From Leeia speluncae (GTDB lineage Bacteria; Pseudomonadota; Gammaproteobacteria; Burkholderiales; Leeiaceae), in contig NZ_JAJBZT010000004.1 in assembly GCF_020564625.1 (NCBI RefSeq), forward strand, positions 186,001-250,000: a stretch of 64,000 bases of DNA, read 5' to 3'. A model generated the notes under the pieces. The model saw nothing but the letters and a program-made list of their open reading frames with translations, did no database searches and had not been told where the DNA came from. The position numbers and the translations under genes are program-made. Below, piece by piece: positions 19,211 through 29,398 of the stretch; position 1 is the first letter of the stretch; every line of letters begins with the position of its first letter.

Positions 19211-19231
19211 AGGCGGCGTTCCGCCTTTATC
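19206..19231. terminator. Perfect hairpin between convergent genes
   Basis: GATAAAGGCGG (19206-19216) and CCGCCTTTATC (19221-19231) pair perfectly over a CGTT loop. The hairpin includes the stop codon of the methyltransferase gene and lies 9 bases from the mneA stop. It lacks a long T run on either side, so a two-way barrier is inferred. Confidence 0.55.
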
Positions 19232-19240
19232 TAGCACCAT

Positions 19241-19813
19241 TTAGAGCCCTATTTTCATACCAAGTAACACCGAAATCCCGATAATCGCAAAAATAACCGC
19301 TGCAATAGCGTGGACGACTTTAGGTGAGAATTTCTTCACCGCAATTTCACCAAATAATACAGCGGGAACGTTTGCAATCATCATGCCAAGCGTAGAGCCA
19401 ACCACAACTGCTACAACCGCATGATACTTAGCGGCAAGTGCGACAGTGGCAATTTGGGTTTTATCTCCCATCTCCGCAATAAAGAAAGCAACGATGGTAG
19501 TTCCGATGATACCTAGGCTCTCTTTAATGGGGGCATCTTCATCAATTTTATCCGGGATTAATAACCACGCAGCCATCGCAATAAAGCCAATGCCTAAAAT
19601 CCATTTCAGTGTGACAGGAGAAATTAAAGCGGTTAACCATTGGCCAACTGCAGCAGCAAATAAGTGATTGACAATAGTGGCTAGAAAAATGCCAAGAATG
19701 ATTGGTGTGGATTTTTTATAACGAGCAGCCAAAAGAATGGCCAGTAACTGGGTTTTATCCCCGACTTCTGCTAGTGCAACAACACCAGTAGAGGTAAGAA
19801 AAGCTTCAAGCAT
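19241..19813 (-). CDS. mneA: MneA-type manganese exporter (UPF0016/GDT1 family)
   Basis: This 190-residue protein has six membrane segments in two homologous halves, each with the family's E-x-G-D-K-T motif (EVGDKTQ near residue 16 and EMGDKTQ near 125). Bacterial members such as Vibrio MneA export Mn2+. The start is ATG at 19813; the frame continues upstream only through the riboswitch RNA, which is not coding. The manganese riboswitch directly upstream strongly supports the substrate. Confidence 0.92.
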   Translation of the reverse strand: MLEAFLTSTGVVALAEVGDKTQLLAILLAARYKKSTPIILGIFLATIVNHLFAAAVGQWLTALISPVTLKWILGIGFIAMAAWLLIPDKIDEDAPIKESLGIIGTTIVAFFIAEMGDKTQIATVALAAKYHAVVAVVVGSTLGMMIANVPAVLFGEIAVKKFSPKVVHAIAAVIFAIIGISVLLGMKIGL

Positions 19814-19816
19814 TTG

Positions 19817-20004
19817 AAAGTCTCCCAGAGCCGCAACGTAACCATTGACCCTGCCGCCGCGGCTCTGAACGAGACGGACATGGGTCAAAGGTCTTGCCAG
19901 TTCTGGTCTGCTGTGCAGATTGAGAATGCTTGTACCATGCCATGTGTGGCAAGTGTGTTGATACAAGCCCCTGTAAAACAGGTCGGCTACTCCCCAAAGA
20001 CTTC
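19817..20004 (-). ncRNA. yybP-ykoY manganese riboswitch upstream of mneA
   Basis: Read on the minus strand, the element opens with the hallmark UUUGGGGAGUAGCC (GGGGAGUAGCC at 19995-19985). P1 forms from GAAGUCU (20004-19998) with AGACUUU (19823-19817). Inner helices are GCUUGUA/UACAAGC and a perfect 9-bp CAGAGCCGC (19867-19859) with GCGGCUCUG (19834-19826). The GGAG ribosome-binding site (19825-19822) lies between that helix and P1, 8 bases before the ATG. The class binds Mn2+ and turns on exporters; here the layout suggests translational control. Confidence 0.9.
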
Positions 20005-20081
20005 TAGATAATAACACTTCTTATTTGGTTATACTAGAGGTTGCTGGTTTGTGTATTGTTAAAATGAATGCTGGGTAGGGA

Positions 20082-21272
20082 ATGAAGAGTCTTAAAAAAG
20101 CGGATGTGGTTGTGATTGGTGCAGGTGCTGCTGGCATGATGTGCGCAGCTGTGGCCGCTGCAAAAGGTAAGCACGTCATCTTAATTGATCATGCGAGTAA
20201 ACTTGCAGAGAAAATTCGTATTTCTGGCGGTGGGCGATGTAACTTCACCAATTTATATGCAAGCCCAGCGAATTATATTTCTGAAAACCCGCGCTTTTGT
20301 CGTTCTGCACTTGCTCGCTATACGCCTCAAGACTTTCTAAAGCTGTTAAGTCAGTATCAAATTCGGTGGCATGAGAAGCATAAAGGTCAACTGTTTTGCG
20401 ATGACAGTAGCCAGCAAATTATTGATATGCTGGCTGATGAATGTGACAAGGCTGGAGTGAAGTGGTCGATGGAAACATCTGTTCTCAATATTGATCAGAG
20501 TGAAGCTGGCTGGTTGGTTGAAACCTCTGCAGGGTCAATATTGGTCAATAGCATCGTCATTGCAACAGGGGGAATGGCTATTCCTAAAATTGGCGCAACA
20601 GATTTTGGCTTAAAGTTAGCGCGACAATATAAAGTAAAAGTGGTTGAACCTAGGCCTGCATTAGTGCCTCTGACATTCGCCCAAGATGTATGGCAGCCCT
20701 TTGTTGAATTGGCTGGTATTTCGTTGGAAGTAAATATTCGTTCCTCCTCCGGTGGCGAGTTTAGAGAGGACTTACTTTTTACTCATAGAGGGTTATCTGG
20801 CCCAGCGGTATTACAAATTTCATCTTACTGGCAGCATGGTGATGCGCTCTTAATCAATCTTCTCCCTGAGGTTGATTTATCTTCATGGTTAATTGAACGT
20901 AAACTTGGCTGTAAACAACAAATTAACACAGTGATGTCCGAGTTATTACCACGTCGTTTACTAGATTTTTGGTTATCCAAGCATGGTTTGATGAATAAAG
21001 TATTAGCTGATATTTCTGATAAATCACTGAGACAATTGGGGCAATCGCTTAATCAATGGGCTGTCATTCCAAATGGGTCTGAGGGGTTTAAGAAGGCGGA
21101 AGTGATGCGGGGTGGAGTGGATACGAAAGAGTTAGACTCTAAAACCATGATGGTCAAGAAGCTAGAAGGCCTTTATTTTATCGGTGAGGCTGTAGATGTG
21201 ACGGGTTGGCTAGGTGGCTATAATTTTCAGTGGGCTTGGGCAAGCGCCCAAGCCGCAGGACAAGCTGTTTAA
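20082..21272 (+). CDS. YhiN/HI0933-family FAD-dependent oxidoreductase
   Basis: This 396-residue flavoprotein has an N-terminal dinucleotide fold (VVIGAGAAGMMCA, ~10-22), the family motif KIRISGGGRCNFTN and the C-terminal FAD motif GLYFIGEAVDVTGWLGGYN. Family members are called BaiN-like or aminoacetone-oxidase-like, but the substrate is not settled. GGGTAGGGA precedes the ATG. The end overlaps the convergent tatC by 4 bases. Confidence 0.9.
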   Translation: MKSLKKADVVVIGAGAAGMMCAAVAAAKGKHVILIDHASKLAEKIRISGGGRCNFTNLYASPANYISENPRFCRSALARYTPQDFLKLLSQYQIRWHEKHKGQLFCDDSSQQIIDMLADECDKAGVKWSMETSVLNIDQSEAGWLVETSAGSILVNSIVIATGGMAIPKIGATDFGLKLARQYKVKVVEPRPALVPLTFAQDVWQPFVELAGISLEVNIRSSSGGEFREDLLFTHRGLSGPAVLQISSYWQHGDALLINLLPEVDLSSWLIERKLGCKQQINTVMSELLPRRLLDFWLSKHGLMNKVLADISDKSLRQLGQSLNQWAVIPNGSEGFKKAEVMRGGVDTKELDSKTMMVKKLEGLYFIGEAVDVTGWLGGYNFQWAWASAQAAGQAV

Positions 21273-21991
21273 TTTGATTTTGGCTTGACCAAAATTTGGG
21301 CCGCCAATACGCCGGCTTCAAATAGTAGCCACAGAGGGATTGCAAGCATTAGTTGAGAGGCAACATCTGGTGGAGTGACAATGGCTGCAATGACGAAGGA
21401 CCCTACAATAATGTAGGGTCTTGCTTCTTTTAATTGCTTAATTTTGACGACGCCGATCTTTGCCATCAGCACTACCGCTACTGGTACTTCAAAAGTCAGT
21501 CCAAACATGAAGAACATATTGAGAATAAATTCAAAGTAGGTGCCTGAGTCTGGCGTCCATCTCATATTCGGCGGGAGAATGCTGGCGATAAATTTAAACA
21601 CCATGCCAAATACAAAAAAGTAGGCAAAGCACATGCCAACTAAAAATAAAATGGTTGCCGAAACGATAAATGGAAGCAGCAGTTTCTTTTCATGTGCGTA
21701 TAGACCTGGAGCGATAAATGCCCAAATCTGAAACAGGGTGTGAGGCAGGGTAACCACAAAGGCTACCAATGCAGCAATTTTCATCAAAACGACAAAAGGA
21801 GAAGTAATACCCGTAGAAATTAATCCACCGGGTAAGAACTTCATCAGTGGCTGTGTCAGGATTTCGTATAAATGCTCGGAGAAATAAATTGCAATGCAAA
21901 AGGCGATAGCAAATACGGCCAGTGTTTTGACTAGTCGATTTCGTAATTCAATTAGGTGGGAAAGCAAGCTTTCTTGTGGCAGGTCGCTCAT
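21269..21991 (-). CDS. tatC: TatC, twin-arginine translocase receptor subunit
   Basis: This 240-residue protein has six membrane segments. It shows the N-terminal SLLSHLIELRNRLVKT motif and the conserved F-x-x-E (FMFGLTFEVPVAV) in a membrane segment. TatC binds the RR signal peptide. The ATG overlaps the tatB stop by 4 bases, and it is the last gene of the long leftward cluster. Confidence 0.97.
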   Translation of the reverse strand: MSDLPQESLLSHLIELRNRLVKTLAVFAIAFCIAIYFSEHLYEILTQPLMKFLPGGLISTGITSPFVVLMKIAALVAFVVTLPHTLFQIWAFIAPGLYAHEKKLLLPFIVSATILFLVGMCFAYFFVFGMVFKFIASILPPNMRWTPDSGTYFEFILNMFFMFGLTFEVPVAVVLMAKIGVVKIKQLKEARPYIIVGSFVIAAIVTPPDVASQLMLAIPLWLLFEAGVLAAQILVKPKSN

Positions 21992-22551
21992 GCTTGTTTT
22001 TCGTTGGCTGTAGGCGTGGCAAATAAGTCTAGTTGACCATCTGCATCTGCGGTTTGAACGGTTGTTTTTGTAGTCGAAATAGCGGCAGGTTGAATATCTT
22101 CTTTTACATCTGACGCTTTGTTCTCTTCTAATACTTCTTGCGCTGGCATAGCATTTGGTTTAATCGCTAATTCAGCAGCAGACAGGTCTTTTTTGTCTTC
22201 TTCGTTTTCGATTTTTGTTTCTGTTTGTACTGTAGATAATGCTGTTGCTTGTGAGATTTCATTTGTATAAGTCTGAGCCGCTTCTGAAAGTTGCTGCTCA
22301 GCTTGGTGTAATGGGGCAATAAGTTGTTGCCCTACCTCTTGTAGATTGCGCGTCGTTTCTTCATGGATTTTTCGCAACTCTGCTAATTCACCCTCTCTGG
22401 CTAACTCTTGCTTGAGGTGAGATGCATGTTGCTGAATTTGACCAACAATTTTACCGATTGTCCGGGCTACTTTGGGTAAGCGTTCAGGGCCAAGAACGAG
22501 CAGCGCCACAACAAATATAATTGCTAGCTCGCCAAAACTAATGTCAAACAT
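21988..22551 (-). CDS. tatB: TatB, twin-arginine translocase subunit
   Basis: The N-terminus (MFDISFGELAIIFVVALLVLGPERLP) is a textbook TatB transmembrane helix and hinge, followed by an amphipathic helix. The C-terminal ~110 residues are a low-complexity acidic and Ala/Gln/Thr-rich tail. At 187 residues it is in the normal range. TatB forms the substrate receptor with TatC. Confidence 0.95.
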   Translation of the reverse strand: MFDISFGELAIIFVVALLVLGPERLPKVARTIGKIVGQIQQHASHLKQELAREGELAELRKIHEETTRNLQEVGQQLIAPLHQAEQQLSEAAQTYTNEISQATALSTVQTETKIENEEDKKDLSAAELAIKPNAMPAQEVLEENKASDVKEDIQPAAISTTKTTVQTADADGQLDLFATPTANEKQA

Positions 22552-22603
22552 TTACCCAACCTCGGCAACAAGTTATTAGAACGAAAAAGGTAATCAAAAA
22601 AGA

Positions 22604-22837
22604 TTAGTCTTTTTTGTTCGCTTCACCTTCGATGGTTTTTCCGGTTTCTTTAGATTTTTCATCATCAGTGCCGTTCATTCCATCTTTAAACCCCTTTACT
22701 GCACCACCAAGGTCTTTACCAATATTTTTTAATTTGCTAGTGCCAAAAATCAGTACAACAATGACTAATACGACTAATAAATGTTGAATGCTTAAAAAGC
22801 CTTGTTGGCGTTTGTAATTTGATAAAGCGGTTTTCAT
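22604..22837 (-). CDS. tatA: TatA with an unusual N-terminal extension
   Basis: Residues 14-77 are a normal TatA: one membrane helix ([15 protein letters not shown]), the amphipathic [20 protein letters not shown] and a charged tail. Before it lie 13 extra residues, [18 protein letters not shown] sits 6 bases upstream of the ATG at 22837, and no ATG, GTG or TTG codon occurs nearer the canonical start. The extension is therefore probably translated. Its KRQQG-F junction resembles a type IV prepilin cleavage site, although +5 is Gln rather than Glu. TatA forms the Tat pore. Confidence 0.92.
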   Translation of the reverse strand: MKTALSNYKRQQGFLSIQHLLVVLVIVVLIFGTSKLKNIGKDLGGAVKGFKDGMNGTDDEKSKETGKTIEGEANKKD

Positions 22838-22883
22838 AAAAATCCTTAATGACTAGCTAAATTATCAGTCTATGACTGAATGT

Positions 22884-23216
22884 TTAATTTGACGCAGGAC
22901 CGCCACCATAAACATGAACATGAAGGTGGAACACTTCTTGTCCGCCAGCTAAACCCGTATTGATATTGGTTTTAAATCCGTCATTCAAACCAAGTTCCTT
23001 CGCCAAAACAGGTACTTTGGCCATCATTTTGCCAAGCAGTTCCTGATGTGAGTCGTTTACTTCCAATAGGGAGGAAATATGTAACTTAGGAATGATTAAA
23101 ATATGAACTTTTGCAGCGGGGCGAATGTCATGGAAGGCAATCATATCGTTATCTTCGTAGACTTTCTTTGCAGGAATATTTCCGTCTACGATTTTGCAAA
23201 AAATACAATCGCTCAT
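22884..23216 (-). CDS. HIT-family nucleotide-binding protein (HinT-like)
   Basis: This 110-residue protein has the histidine triad HLHVHV (His97, His99, His101) and the N-terminal CIFCKIVDGNIPAKKVYED stretch typical of HinT, a purine nucleoside phosphoramidase. It lies between hisE and tatA, a common betaproteobacterial order. Confidence 0.94.
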   Translation of the reverse strand: MSDCIFCKIVDGNIPAKKVYEDNDMIAFHDIRPAAKVHILIIPKLHISSLLEVNDSHQELLGKMMAKVPVLAKELGLNDGFKTNINTGLAGGQEVFHLHVHVYGGGPASN

Positions 23217-23261
23217 GGGGTTCGCTCTCTATAGGATGAGTGGTCGGTGTACCGTAATCGC

Positions 23262-23594
23262 TTATTCTTTTCTTGCTGCTTTTTCTACTAGGCCAGAAAG
23301 TCCTTCGCGTCTTGCCAATTCTTTGGTGATATCTTCTGGACTTAGATTGTGCTGCGCCAATAGCACCATGGTATGAAACCAAAGATCGGCGACTTCATAG
23401 ACAATGTGCGCTTTGTCTTGGTCTTTTGCTGCTAGAACGACTTCTGTCGCTTCTTCACCGATTTTTTTCAGAACTGCGTCAGGGCCTTTAGAGAATAATT
23501 TGGCAACGTATGAGCTATCTGGTGATGCTTCTTTACGTGACTCAATTGTTTCTGCCACTCTAGATAAAATATCTTGGTTATTTAACGCAGTCAT
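23262..23594 (-). CDS. hisE: HisE, phosphoribosyl-ATP pyrophosphatase
   Basis: HisE removes pyrophosphate from phosphoribosyl-ATP in the second step of histidine synthesis. The 110-residue chain shows the all-alpha NTP-pyrophosphatase pattern: [16 protein letters not shown] and [14 protein letters not shown] carry the metal-binding acidic residues. It is separate from hisI rather than fused as in E. coli. Confidence 0.96.
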   Translation of the reverse strand: MTALNNQDILSRVAETIESRKEASPDSSYVAKLFSKGPDAVLKKIGEEATEVVLAAKDQDKAHIVYEVADLWFHTMVLLAQHNLSPEDITKELARREGLSGLVEKAARKE

Positions 23595-23613
23595 CTAAAA
23601 ACTCTAGTGAAGT

Positions 23614-24009
23614 TTATGATTTATAAATTTGATCGGGGTTCTTTAAAATCGGATCTACAGCTTCCCATTGGCCGTTTGAATATACGCTATAGAAGCAACT
23701 TTCACGGCCTGTATGGCAGGCAATTCCGCCTTGCTGCGTAATTTGCAGTAAGATCACGTCAGCATCGCAGTCGAGTCTTAACTCTTTAACATCTTGGAAG
23801 TGACCAGACTCTTCACCTTTATGCCAGAGCTTTTTTCTAGAGCGACTGTAATAGTGTGCCGTCCCTAGTTTCGCGGTAAGTGCTAAGGCTTCTTTGTTCA
23901 TCCAAGCAACCATCAGAATCTTGCCGCTGTTGGCATCTTGTGCAATCGCTGGAACAAGGCCATCCGCATTCCAATTTACCTGATCTAGCCAGTCTGTATT
24001 CTGCGTCAT
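23614..24009 (-). CDS. hisI: HisI, phosphoribosyl-AMP cyclohydrolase
   Basis: HisI opens the adenine ring of phosphoribosyl-AMP. The metal and zinc residues are in DCDADVILL and [12 protein letters not shown] at 24009 gives 131 residues, the family length; a TTG ten codons upstream is less likely. It lies 39 bases after hisF. Confidence 0.95.
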   Translation of the reverse strand: MTQNTDWLDQVNWNADGLVPAIAQDANSGKILMVAWMNKEALALTAKLGTAHYYSRSRKKLWHKGEESGHFQDVKELRLDCDADVILLQITQQGGIACHTGRESCFYSVYSNGQWEAVDPILKNPDQIYKS

Positions 24010-24048
24010 ATCAAATACTTTATTACAAGGGAGCGTCAATATATTGTT

Positions 24049-24819
24049 TTAGAGGCGTACTTCAATGCCTGCCGCATGCATCGCTTCTTTGGCTTGTTGT
24101 ACCGTATATTCGCCAAAGTGGAAAATGCTTGCCGCTAGTACCGCATCAGCATGGCCTTCCATCACCCCGTCAACTAAGTGTTGAAGGTTACCAACACCAC
24201 CAGAAGCAATGACTGGGATGTTTACAATGTCAGATACCGCTCTGGTTAACGGTAGGTTAAAGCCACTCTTGGTGCCATCTCTATCCATGCTGGTTAATAG
24301 GATTTCCCCAGCCCCAAGCGCTTCCATCTTTAGTGCCCATTCAACGGCGTCTAAACCTGTGTTGTTACGGCCGCCATGGGTGAATACTTCCCACTTTGGA
24401 AACTCTTCACTGCCTGTATTTTTTGCATCAATAGCAACAACAATCGCTTGTGAGCCAAATTTACCAGCGGCATCTGCTACAAGTTGTGGGTTCTTTACAG
24501 CAGAAGAGTTGATGCTGACTTTGTCAGCGCCCGCATTTAAGAGGCGGCGAACATCTGCGACCTCTCTTACACCACCACCAACGGTTAACGGGATAAACAC
24601 TTGGCTAGCAACGTCTTCAATAATGTGAAGAATCAAGTCTCGATCATCTGAGGTAGCGGTAATATCAAGAAAGGTGAGTTCATCGGCACCTTGCTCTTGA
24701 TATCTTCTGGCGATTTCAACTGGGTCTCCTGCATCACGCAACCCGATAAAATTAACGCCTTTTACAACGCGACCATTGGTAACGTCAAGACATGGAATAA
24801 TACGTTTAGCTAAAGCCAT
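24049..24819 (-). CDS. hisF: HisF, imidazole glycerol phosphate synthase cyclase subunit
   Basis: This 256-residue TIM barrel pairs with HisH to make imidazole glycerol phosphate and AICAR. The catalytic Asp of [14 protein letters not shown] (Asp11) and the Asp of VVAIDAKN (~130) are present, with the phosphate-binding GGVGNLQH near the end. It shares the (beta-alpha)8 fold with the neighbouring hisA. Confidence 0.97.
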   Translation of the reverse strand: MALAKRIIPCLDVTNGRVVKGVNFIGLRDAGDPVEIARRYQEQGADELTFLDITATSDDRDLILHIIEDVASQVFIPLTVGGGVREVADVRRLLNAGADKVSINSSAVKNPQLVADAAGKFGSQAIVVAIDAKNTGSEEFPKWEVFTHGGRNNTGLDAVEWALKMEALGAGEILLTSMDRDGTKSGFNLPLTRAVSDIVNIPVIASGGVGNLQHLVDGVMEGHADAVLAASIFHFGEYTVQQAKEAMHAAGIEVRL

Positions 24820-24858
24820 AGTGCATCAGATGGCTGCAAAAGCAGCCCCTAGTAATGA

Positions 24859-25602
24859 TTAATAAGAGTCAGATAGTTCGTCTGCTAGATTTTGCGCTTC
24901 TGCAAAATCAATCGTACCTTCGTAAATTGCACGACCTGTGATTGCACCCATAATGCCTTCGGATTCTACTTCACATAGCTTGCGAACATCATCTAGTCCA
25001 GTTAATCCGCCTGAGGCAATGACTGGGATGGTTAGGTGCTGCGCTAGGCGAACGGTTGCGTCAATATTAACGCCTGTCAACATGCCATCACGGCCGATGT
25101 CAGTGTAAATCACTGCTTCTACGCCATAGTCTTGGAATCGTTTTGCAAGATCTACAACTTCGTGCTTAGTAATTTTGCTCCAGCCATCTGTTGCTACCAT
25201 GCCGTCTTTTGCATCTAGGCCAACAATGATGTGGCCAGGGAATGCATCACACGCTTCATGAAGAAAGCCTGGTGTTTTGACTGCGGCTGTACCAATGATG
25301 ACGTAGCTAATGCCTGCATCTAGATACTTTTCAATGGTATCTAGATCGCGAATGCCACCACCTAGCTGTACAGGCATATCACCCGCCTCAGCTAAGATTT
25401 CTTTAATGGCAGGTAGATTTTTTGGCTTGCCAGCAAAGGCGCCATTTAAATCCACTACATGAAGCCGTTTAGCTCCTTGATCTCTCCAAAGTTTGGCGGT
25501 TTCACCAGGGTTTTCAGAGAAAACGGTAGTGGCGTTCATGTCACCTTGTTTTAAACGGACACAAAGTCCATCTTTCAGGTCAATAGCGGGAATAATCAGC
25601 AT
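24859..25602 (-). CDS. hisA: HisA, ProFAR isomerase
   Basis: HisA is the 247-residue TIM-barrel isomerase that opens the ribose of ProFAR. The catalytic Asp8 (IPAIDLKDG) and the Asp in [10 protein letters not shown] (~130) are visible, with phosphate-binding loops GGGIRDL and ASGGLTG. It lies 23 bases after hisH. Confidence 0.97.
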   Translation of the reverse strand: MLIIPAIDLKDGLCVRLKQGDMNATTVFSENPGETAKLWRDQGAKRLHVVDLNGAFAGKPKNLPAIKEILAEAGDMPVQLGGGIRDLDTIEKYLDAGISYVIIGTAAVKTPGFLHEACDAFPGHIIVGLDAKDGMVATDGWSKITKHEVVDLAKRFQDYGVEAVIYTDIGRDGMLTGVNIDATVRLAQHLTIPVIASGGLTGLDDVRKLCEVESEGIMGAITGRAIYEGTIDFAEAQNLADELSDSY

Positions 25603-25625
25603 GATCTAATCACGAGAATAGTTAA

Positions 25626-26285
25626 TTAAGAGGACGTTTTACCGTCCCAGTTTACAAAGTTACGATAAAGTTGAAGGCCAGCTTTATCACTTTTTTCTGG
25701 GTGGAACTGAACAGCAACTAATTGTTCGCTGGCAATCGCACCACAAAATGTAAATGGGTAATCTGAAACACCAATGACCAAATCGGTATCAACTGGATGC
25801 ACAAAGTAGCTATGCACATAGTAGAAGCGATCGTTGTTATCGATGCCTTGCCAAATTGGATGCTGTCGTGCATGTTTGACGTTATTCCAGCCCATGTGAG
25901 GCACTTTTAGTTTTTGACCGACTTCATCAATCATTAATGCTGCTGGAAATCTAAGGCTGCGTCCTTTGAATAGACCTAGCCCTTCGGTATTTGCCTCTTC
26001 ACTGTGTTCAAACAACATTTGCATGCCGACACAAACACCTAAGAAGGGTTTTTCTTTGGCCGCTGCTTCAACGACGATGCGTAACCCTGATTCATTCAGG
26101 TTTTTCATGCAGTCACGCATGGCGCCCTGTCCTGGGAAAATAACTTTGTCTGCGGACGCGACGATTTCAGGATCATGTGTGAGCACAACATCATGCTCGT
26201 CTGCGACATGTTTAACTGCTTGATAAACAGAGCGAAGGTTGCCCATGCCGTAATCAACAATAGCAATTCTTTGTTTGGTACTCAT
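25626..26285 (-). CDS. hisH: HisH, glutamine amidotransferase subunit of IGP synthase
   Basis: HisH supplies ammonia to HisF. The class I triad is visible: Cys in [17 protein letters not shown], His and Glu in AVQFHPEKS. The oxyanion-strand motif ([11 protein letters not shown]) is also present. At 219 residues it is normal. The ATG overlaps the hisB stop by 4 bases. Confidence 0.97.
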   Translation of the reverse strand: MSTKQRIAIVDYGMGNLRSVYQAVKHVADEHDVVLTHDPEIVASADKVIFPGQGAMRDCMKNLNESGLRIVVEAAAKEKPFLGVCVGMQMLFEHSEEANTEGLGLFKGRSLRFPAALMIDEVGQKLKVPHMGWNNVKHARQHPIWQGIDNNDRFYYVHSYFVHPVDTDLVIGVSDYPFTFCGAIASEQLVAVQFHPEKSDKAGLQLYRNFVNWDGKTSS

Positions 26286-26875
26286 CCGACTAGTGTTCCT
26301 TTGGTTGATGGCGTCATACCTGCCATGCGCTCATCAAAGGATACGGCCATACGTAACGCACGACCAAATGCCTTGAAAACTGTTTCTGCTTGATGGTGAC
26401 TATTAATGCCGCGCAAATTATCGATATGCAAGGTGACGGCTGCATGATTGATAAAGCCACGGAAGAATTCTAAGAATAGATCGACATCAAAATTGGCAAT
26501 GGTCGCTCTGGTAAATGGAATGTGATATTCCAATCCTGGGCGTCCAGACAGATCAATCACTACACGAGAAAGCGCCTCATCCAAAGGCACATAACTGTGC
26601 CCGTAGCGAGTAATCCCTTTTTTATCACCAAGAGCTTTTGCAAAAGCTTGCCCAAGCGTGATACCGACGTCTTCTACCGTGTGATGCGCATCGATGTGTA
26701 AGTCACCAGTCGCTTTGATCTCTAGATCAATCAATCCATGACGTGCAATTTGATCAAGCATGTGGTCAAAAAATGGAACGCCAGTATCTAACTTAGAAAT
26801 ACCTGTTCCATCTAAATTGATAGAGATCGTAATTTGTGTTTCGAGAGTGTTTCTCGTCACGGTAGCCTGGCGCAT
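26282..26875 (-). CDS. hisB: HisB, imidazoleglycerol-phosphate dehydratase
   Basis: This is the single-domain dehydratase (197 residues), without the histidinol-phosphatase domain found in E. coli HisB. Metal-binding histidine motifs are present: [21 protein letters not shown] and [17 protein letters not shown]. The phosphatase must be encoded elsewhere. Confidence 0.97.
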   Translation of the reverse strand: MRQATVTRNTLETQITISINLDGTGISKLDTGVPFFDHMLDQIARHGLIDLEIKATGDLHIDAHHTVEDVGITLGQAFAKALGDKKGITRYGHSYVPLDEALSRVVIDLSGRPGLEYHIPFTRATIANFDVDLFLEFFRGFINHAAVTLHIDNLRGINSHHQAETVFKAFGRALRMAVSFDERMAGMTPSTKGTLVG

Positions 26876-26880
26876 GATCT

Positions 26881-27960
26881 TCAGCTCTGCTTCTTAAAAA
26901 ATTCGGAAATGGCGCATAATAATGCAGCATTCTCTTCAGCAGTGCCGGTAGAGATGCGAATGCAATTATTTAGTAATGGATGCCAATTGTAAGCTTGTCT
27001 TACTAATATTTTCTTCTCGTTTAGCCACGAATGAAGGTCTCTGACTTTTTCATAGCGAACAACAAACATATTTGCTTCAGAAGGGTAGACGGTCAGTTCT
27101 GCAAATTCGCGTAATGCAGAAATGAGACTATCTCTAGCCGCAATGACAGTTTTTACTTGCTGGTTAATAACTTCTGCATGATCTAGCAAAAACTCAGCAG
27201 CGACCTGAGTGAGGCTGTTGATATTGTACGGCATGCGAATTTTATCTAATTCAATTAGCCATTTCTGTTGGCCAATTAAGTAGCCTAGACGTAAACCTGC
27301 CCCACCAATCTTTGAGAAAGTACGCATAATCAGTAGATTGTCATGCTTATCTAGCAGTGAGATTAAGCGCTGACGAGAGAATGCTTCGTAGGCTTCATCA
27401 ATAATAACTAGGCCAGGCGTAGCTTCAATTAATTTGCTTGCATCTTCCGCTGATAAAATATTGCCTGTAGGGTTGTTTGGCGGTGTTAGGAACAGAAGTT
27501 TGGGCTGATGTTCTTTAATCGCGGCAAGTGTTCTTTCCACATTAACTGAAAAATCTTCATTTAATGTCACGCCAACATAGTTAAGCTGAAAGTTCTTTGC
27601 TGCTAAACCATAAACAACAAATGTTGGCTCTAGCGCCATTACTTTGGCTTGTCCATCTGAAATGGCTTGCATCAGTAAGCCAATGCACTCATCAGAACCA
27701 TTGCCAAACAGTAAATCGTACTTATTCGATAAACCTAATTGGTTTAGTAGTTTTTCTTTCAAATGTCTAGCGGCGCCGTCTGGGTAGCGATTTAAATCTA
27801 GATTCGCTAGACGCTCTGCAAGTGCTTGCTTTAAATGTGCGGGAAGAGGATGCGGGCTCTCATTTGCATCCATCTTGATGAAGCCATCGCTGTCGTGCAC
27901 TTGGTACGCTTTTTGTGCAATCACGTCTGCGCGAAAGACGGATGCTGGAGAGATAGACAT
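26881..27960 (-). CDS. hisC: HisC, histidinol-phosphate aminotransferase
   Basis: This 359-residue fold-type I PLP enzyme converts imidazole acetol phosphate to histidinol phosphate. The PLP lysine is in [15 protein letters not shown], the substrate Asn in [10 protein letters not shown] and the cofactor Asp in [10 protein letters not shown]. It lies 5 bases before hisB. Confidence 0.95.
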   Translation of the reverse strand: MSISPASVFRADVIAQKAYQVHDSDGFIKMDANESPHPLPAHLKQALAERLANLDLNRYPDGAARHLKEKLLNQLGLSNKYDLLFGNGSDECIGLLMQAISDGQAKVMALEPTFVVYGLAAKNFQLNYVGVTLNEDFSVNVERTLAAIKEHQPKLLFLTPPNNPTGNILSAEDASKLIEATPGLVIIDEAYEAFSRQRLISLLDKHDNLLIMRTFSKIGGAGLRLGYLIGQQKWLIELDKIRMPYNINSLTQVAAEFLLDHAEVINQQVKTVIAARDSLISALREFAELTVYPSEANMFVVRYEKVRDLHSWLNEKKILVRQAYNWHPLLNNCIRISTGTAEENAALLCAISEFFKKQS

Positions 27961-28065
27961 ATGATTAATTCTACTGTCAGTATCAAAAATATATTACTGT
28001 TGTCATGATTGTAACAGATCGGGCCAAATGCGGCAGTGATTGATTCGACCCGTTAGTGCCTGAAT

Positions 28066-29370
28066 TTATTCTGTTCTTACACGAAGCCTTGCTGCTAATG
28101 CGTGGGCAGGTAAACCTTCACCGGTTGCCAAAATATCGGCTACTTGACCTAGCGCATGTGCACCATCTGGTGAAACACAGATTAGGCTACTTCTTTTTTG
28201 GAAGTCATACACGCCTAGTGGTGAGGAGAAGCGCGCGCTGCGAGCGGTTGGCAACACATGGTTTGGACCCGCACAGTAATCACCTAGTGATTCAGATGTG
28301 AAGGCTCCCATAAAAATTGCACCTGCATGGCGAATTTTTGCTGCGAGTAAGGTTGGTTCTTCAACGGATAACTCTAGGTGTTCTGGTGCAATGCGGTTTG
28401 CAATTGCACAGGCATCATCTAAGTCTGCAACTTTAATTAACGCCCCTCTATTTTTTAATGAGGTGCGGATAATCTCAGCGCGAGGCATTTCAGGCAGTAG
28501 TTTTTCGATGCTTTGCTCAACCGCTGTGATGTATGCCTCATCTGGGCAAAGTAAAATAGCCTGCGCCACTTCATCGTGCTCAGCTTGACTAAATAGATCA
28601 ATTGCAACCCAGTCTGGGTTAGTTTTTCCATCGCAAATGACCAAAATCTCTGAAGGGCCTGCGACCATATCAATGCCCACTTGGCCAAATACTTGTCGTT
28701 TGGCTGCTGCAACATAAGCGTTGCCTGGGCCTGTGATTTTATCCACTGCAGGAATCGTTTCTGTACCAAAGGCGAGTGCGGCAACCGCTTGTGCGCCACC
28801 AATGGTAAAGATGCGAGTAACGCCTGCAAGCCAAGCAGCACCCATTACACGATCTTGTTCTGCCCCGCCGCGAAGCGGTGAAACCATAATGATTTCTGGC
28901 ACCCCTGCCACATGAGCAGGAATAGCATTCATTAATACAGAAGATGGATATGCTGCTGTTCCACCTGGTACATAAATACCTACTCGATCAAGCGGAGTAA
29001 TTTGCTGTCCGAGCAGCGTGCCATCTTCATCGGTATATTGCCAAGATGCTTGCTTTTGATGTTGATGGTATTTTCTTACTCGTTCACACGCCGTTTGAAG
29101 CGCTTGCTGTTCGTGCGAAGGCAAGCGGTCAAATGCCGCTTTTAACTCTTCTTGAGAAACTTCTAATTCGCCAATCTCTTTCACCTCTCTGCGATCAAAA
29201 CGATTGGTGTACTCAATAACCGCCGCATCCCCGCGAGATTTGATGTCGGCCAAAATGGCTGCTACACGGCTCTCGATCTCTGGAGATAAAGTGGCGTCAA
29301 AAGACAGTAACTCATCAAGAGATGAGTAGAAGTTGCTATCAGAAGAGTTTAATTTGCGAATGAAGGCCAT
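28066..29370 (-). CDS. hisD: HisD, histidinol dehydrogenase
   Basis: HisD carries out the last two oxidations to histidine. The 434-residue enzyme shows the family signature around [13 protein letters not shown] and the Zn/catalytic segment [15 protein letters not shown], with further His residues in RIAPEHLEL. It follows hisG by 28 bases and precedes hisC by 105 bases. Confidence 0.97.
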   Translation of the reverse strand: MAFIRKLNSSDSNFYSSLDELLSFDATLSPEIESRVAAILADIKSRGDAAVIEYTNRFDRREVKEIGELEVSQEELKAAFDRLPSHEQQALQTACERVRKYHQHQKQASWQYTDEDGTLLGQQITPLDRVGIYVPGGTAAYPSSVLMNAIPAHVAGVPEIIMVSPLRGGAEQDRVMGAAWLAGVTRIFTIGGAQAVAALAFGTETIPAVDKITGPGNAYVAAAKRQVFGQVGIDMVAGPSEILVICDGKTNPDWVAIDLFSQAEHDEVAQAILLCPDEAYITAVEQSIEKLLPEMPRAEIIRTSLKNRGALIKVADLDDACAIANRIAPEHLELSVEEPTLLAAKIRHAGAIFMGAFTSESLGDYCAGPNHVLPTARSARFSSPLGVYDFQKRSSLICVSPDGAHALGQVADILATGEGLPAHALAARLRVRTE

Positions 29371-29398
29371 CTTTTGCTCAATCGGGTGAACGTCAAAA

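Noticed and set aside
19814-20017. Coding extension of mneA through the leader
   Set aside because: The sequence folds as a yybP-ykoY riboswitch, and the family's first membrane helix starts at the ATG at 19813.
22604-22837. tatA as a type IV pilin gene because of its prepilin-like junction
   Set aside because: The rest of the protein is clearly TatA, and it sits directly upstream of tatB and tatC.
24832-24847. Small GGCTGC/GCAGCC hairpin between hisA and hisF
   Set aside because: Only 6 bp, no T run, in the middle of an operon. It is too weak to call a terminator.
28298-28915. Open frames opposite hisD and other minus-strand genes
   Set aside because: Strong conserved proteins occupy the other strand. 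The antisense frames show no domain, signal or ribosome-binding site.
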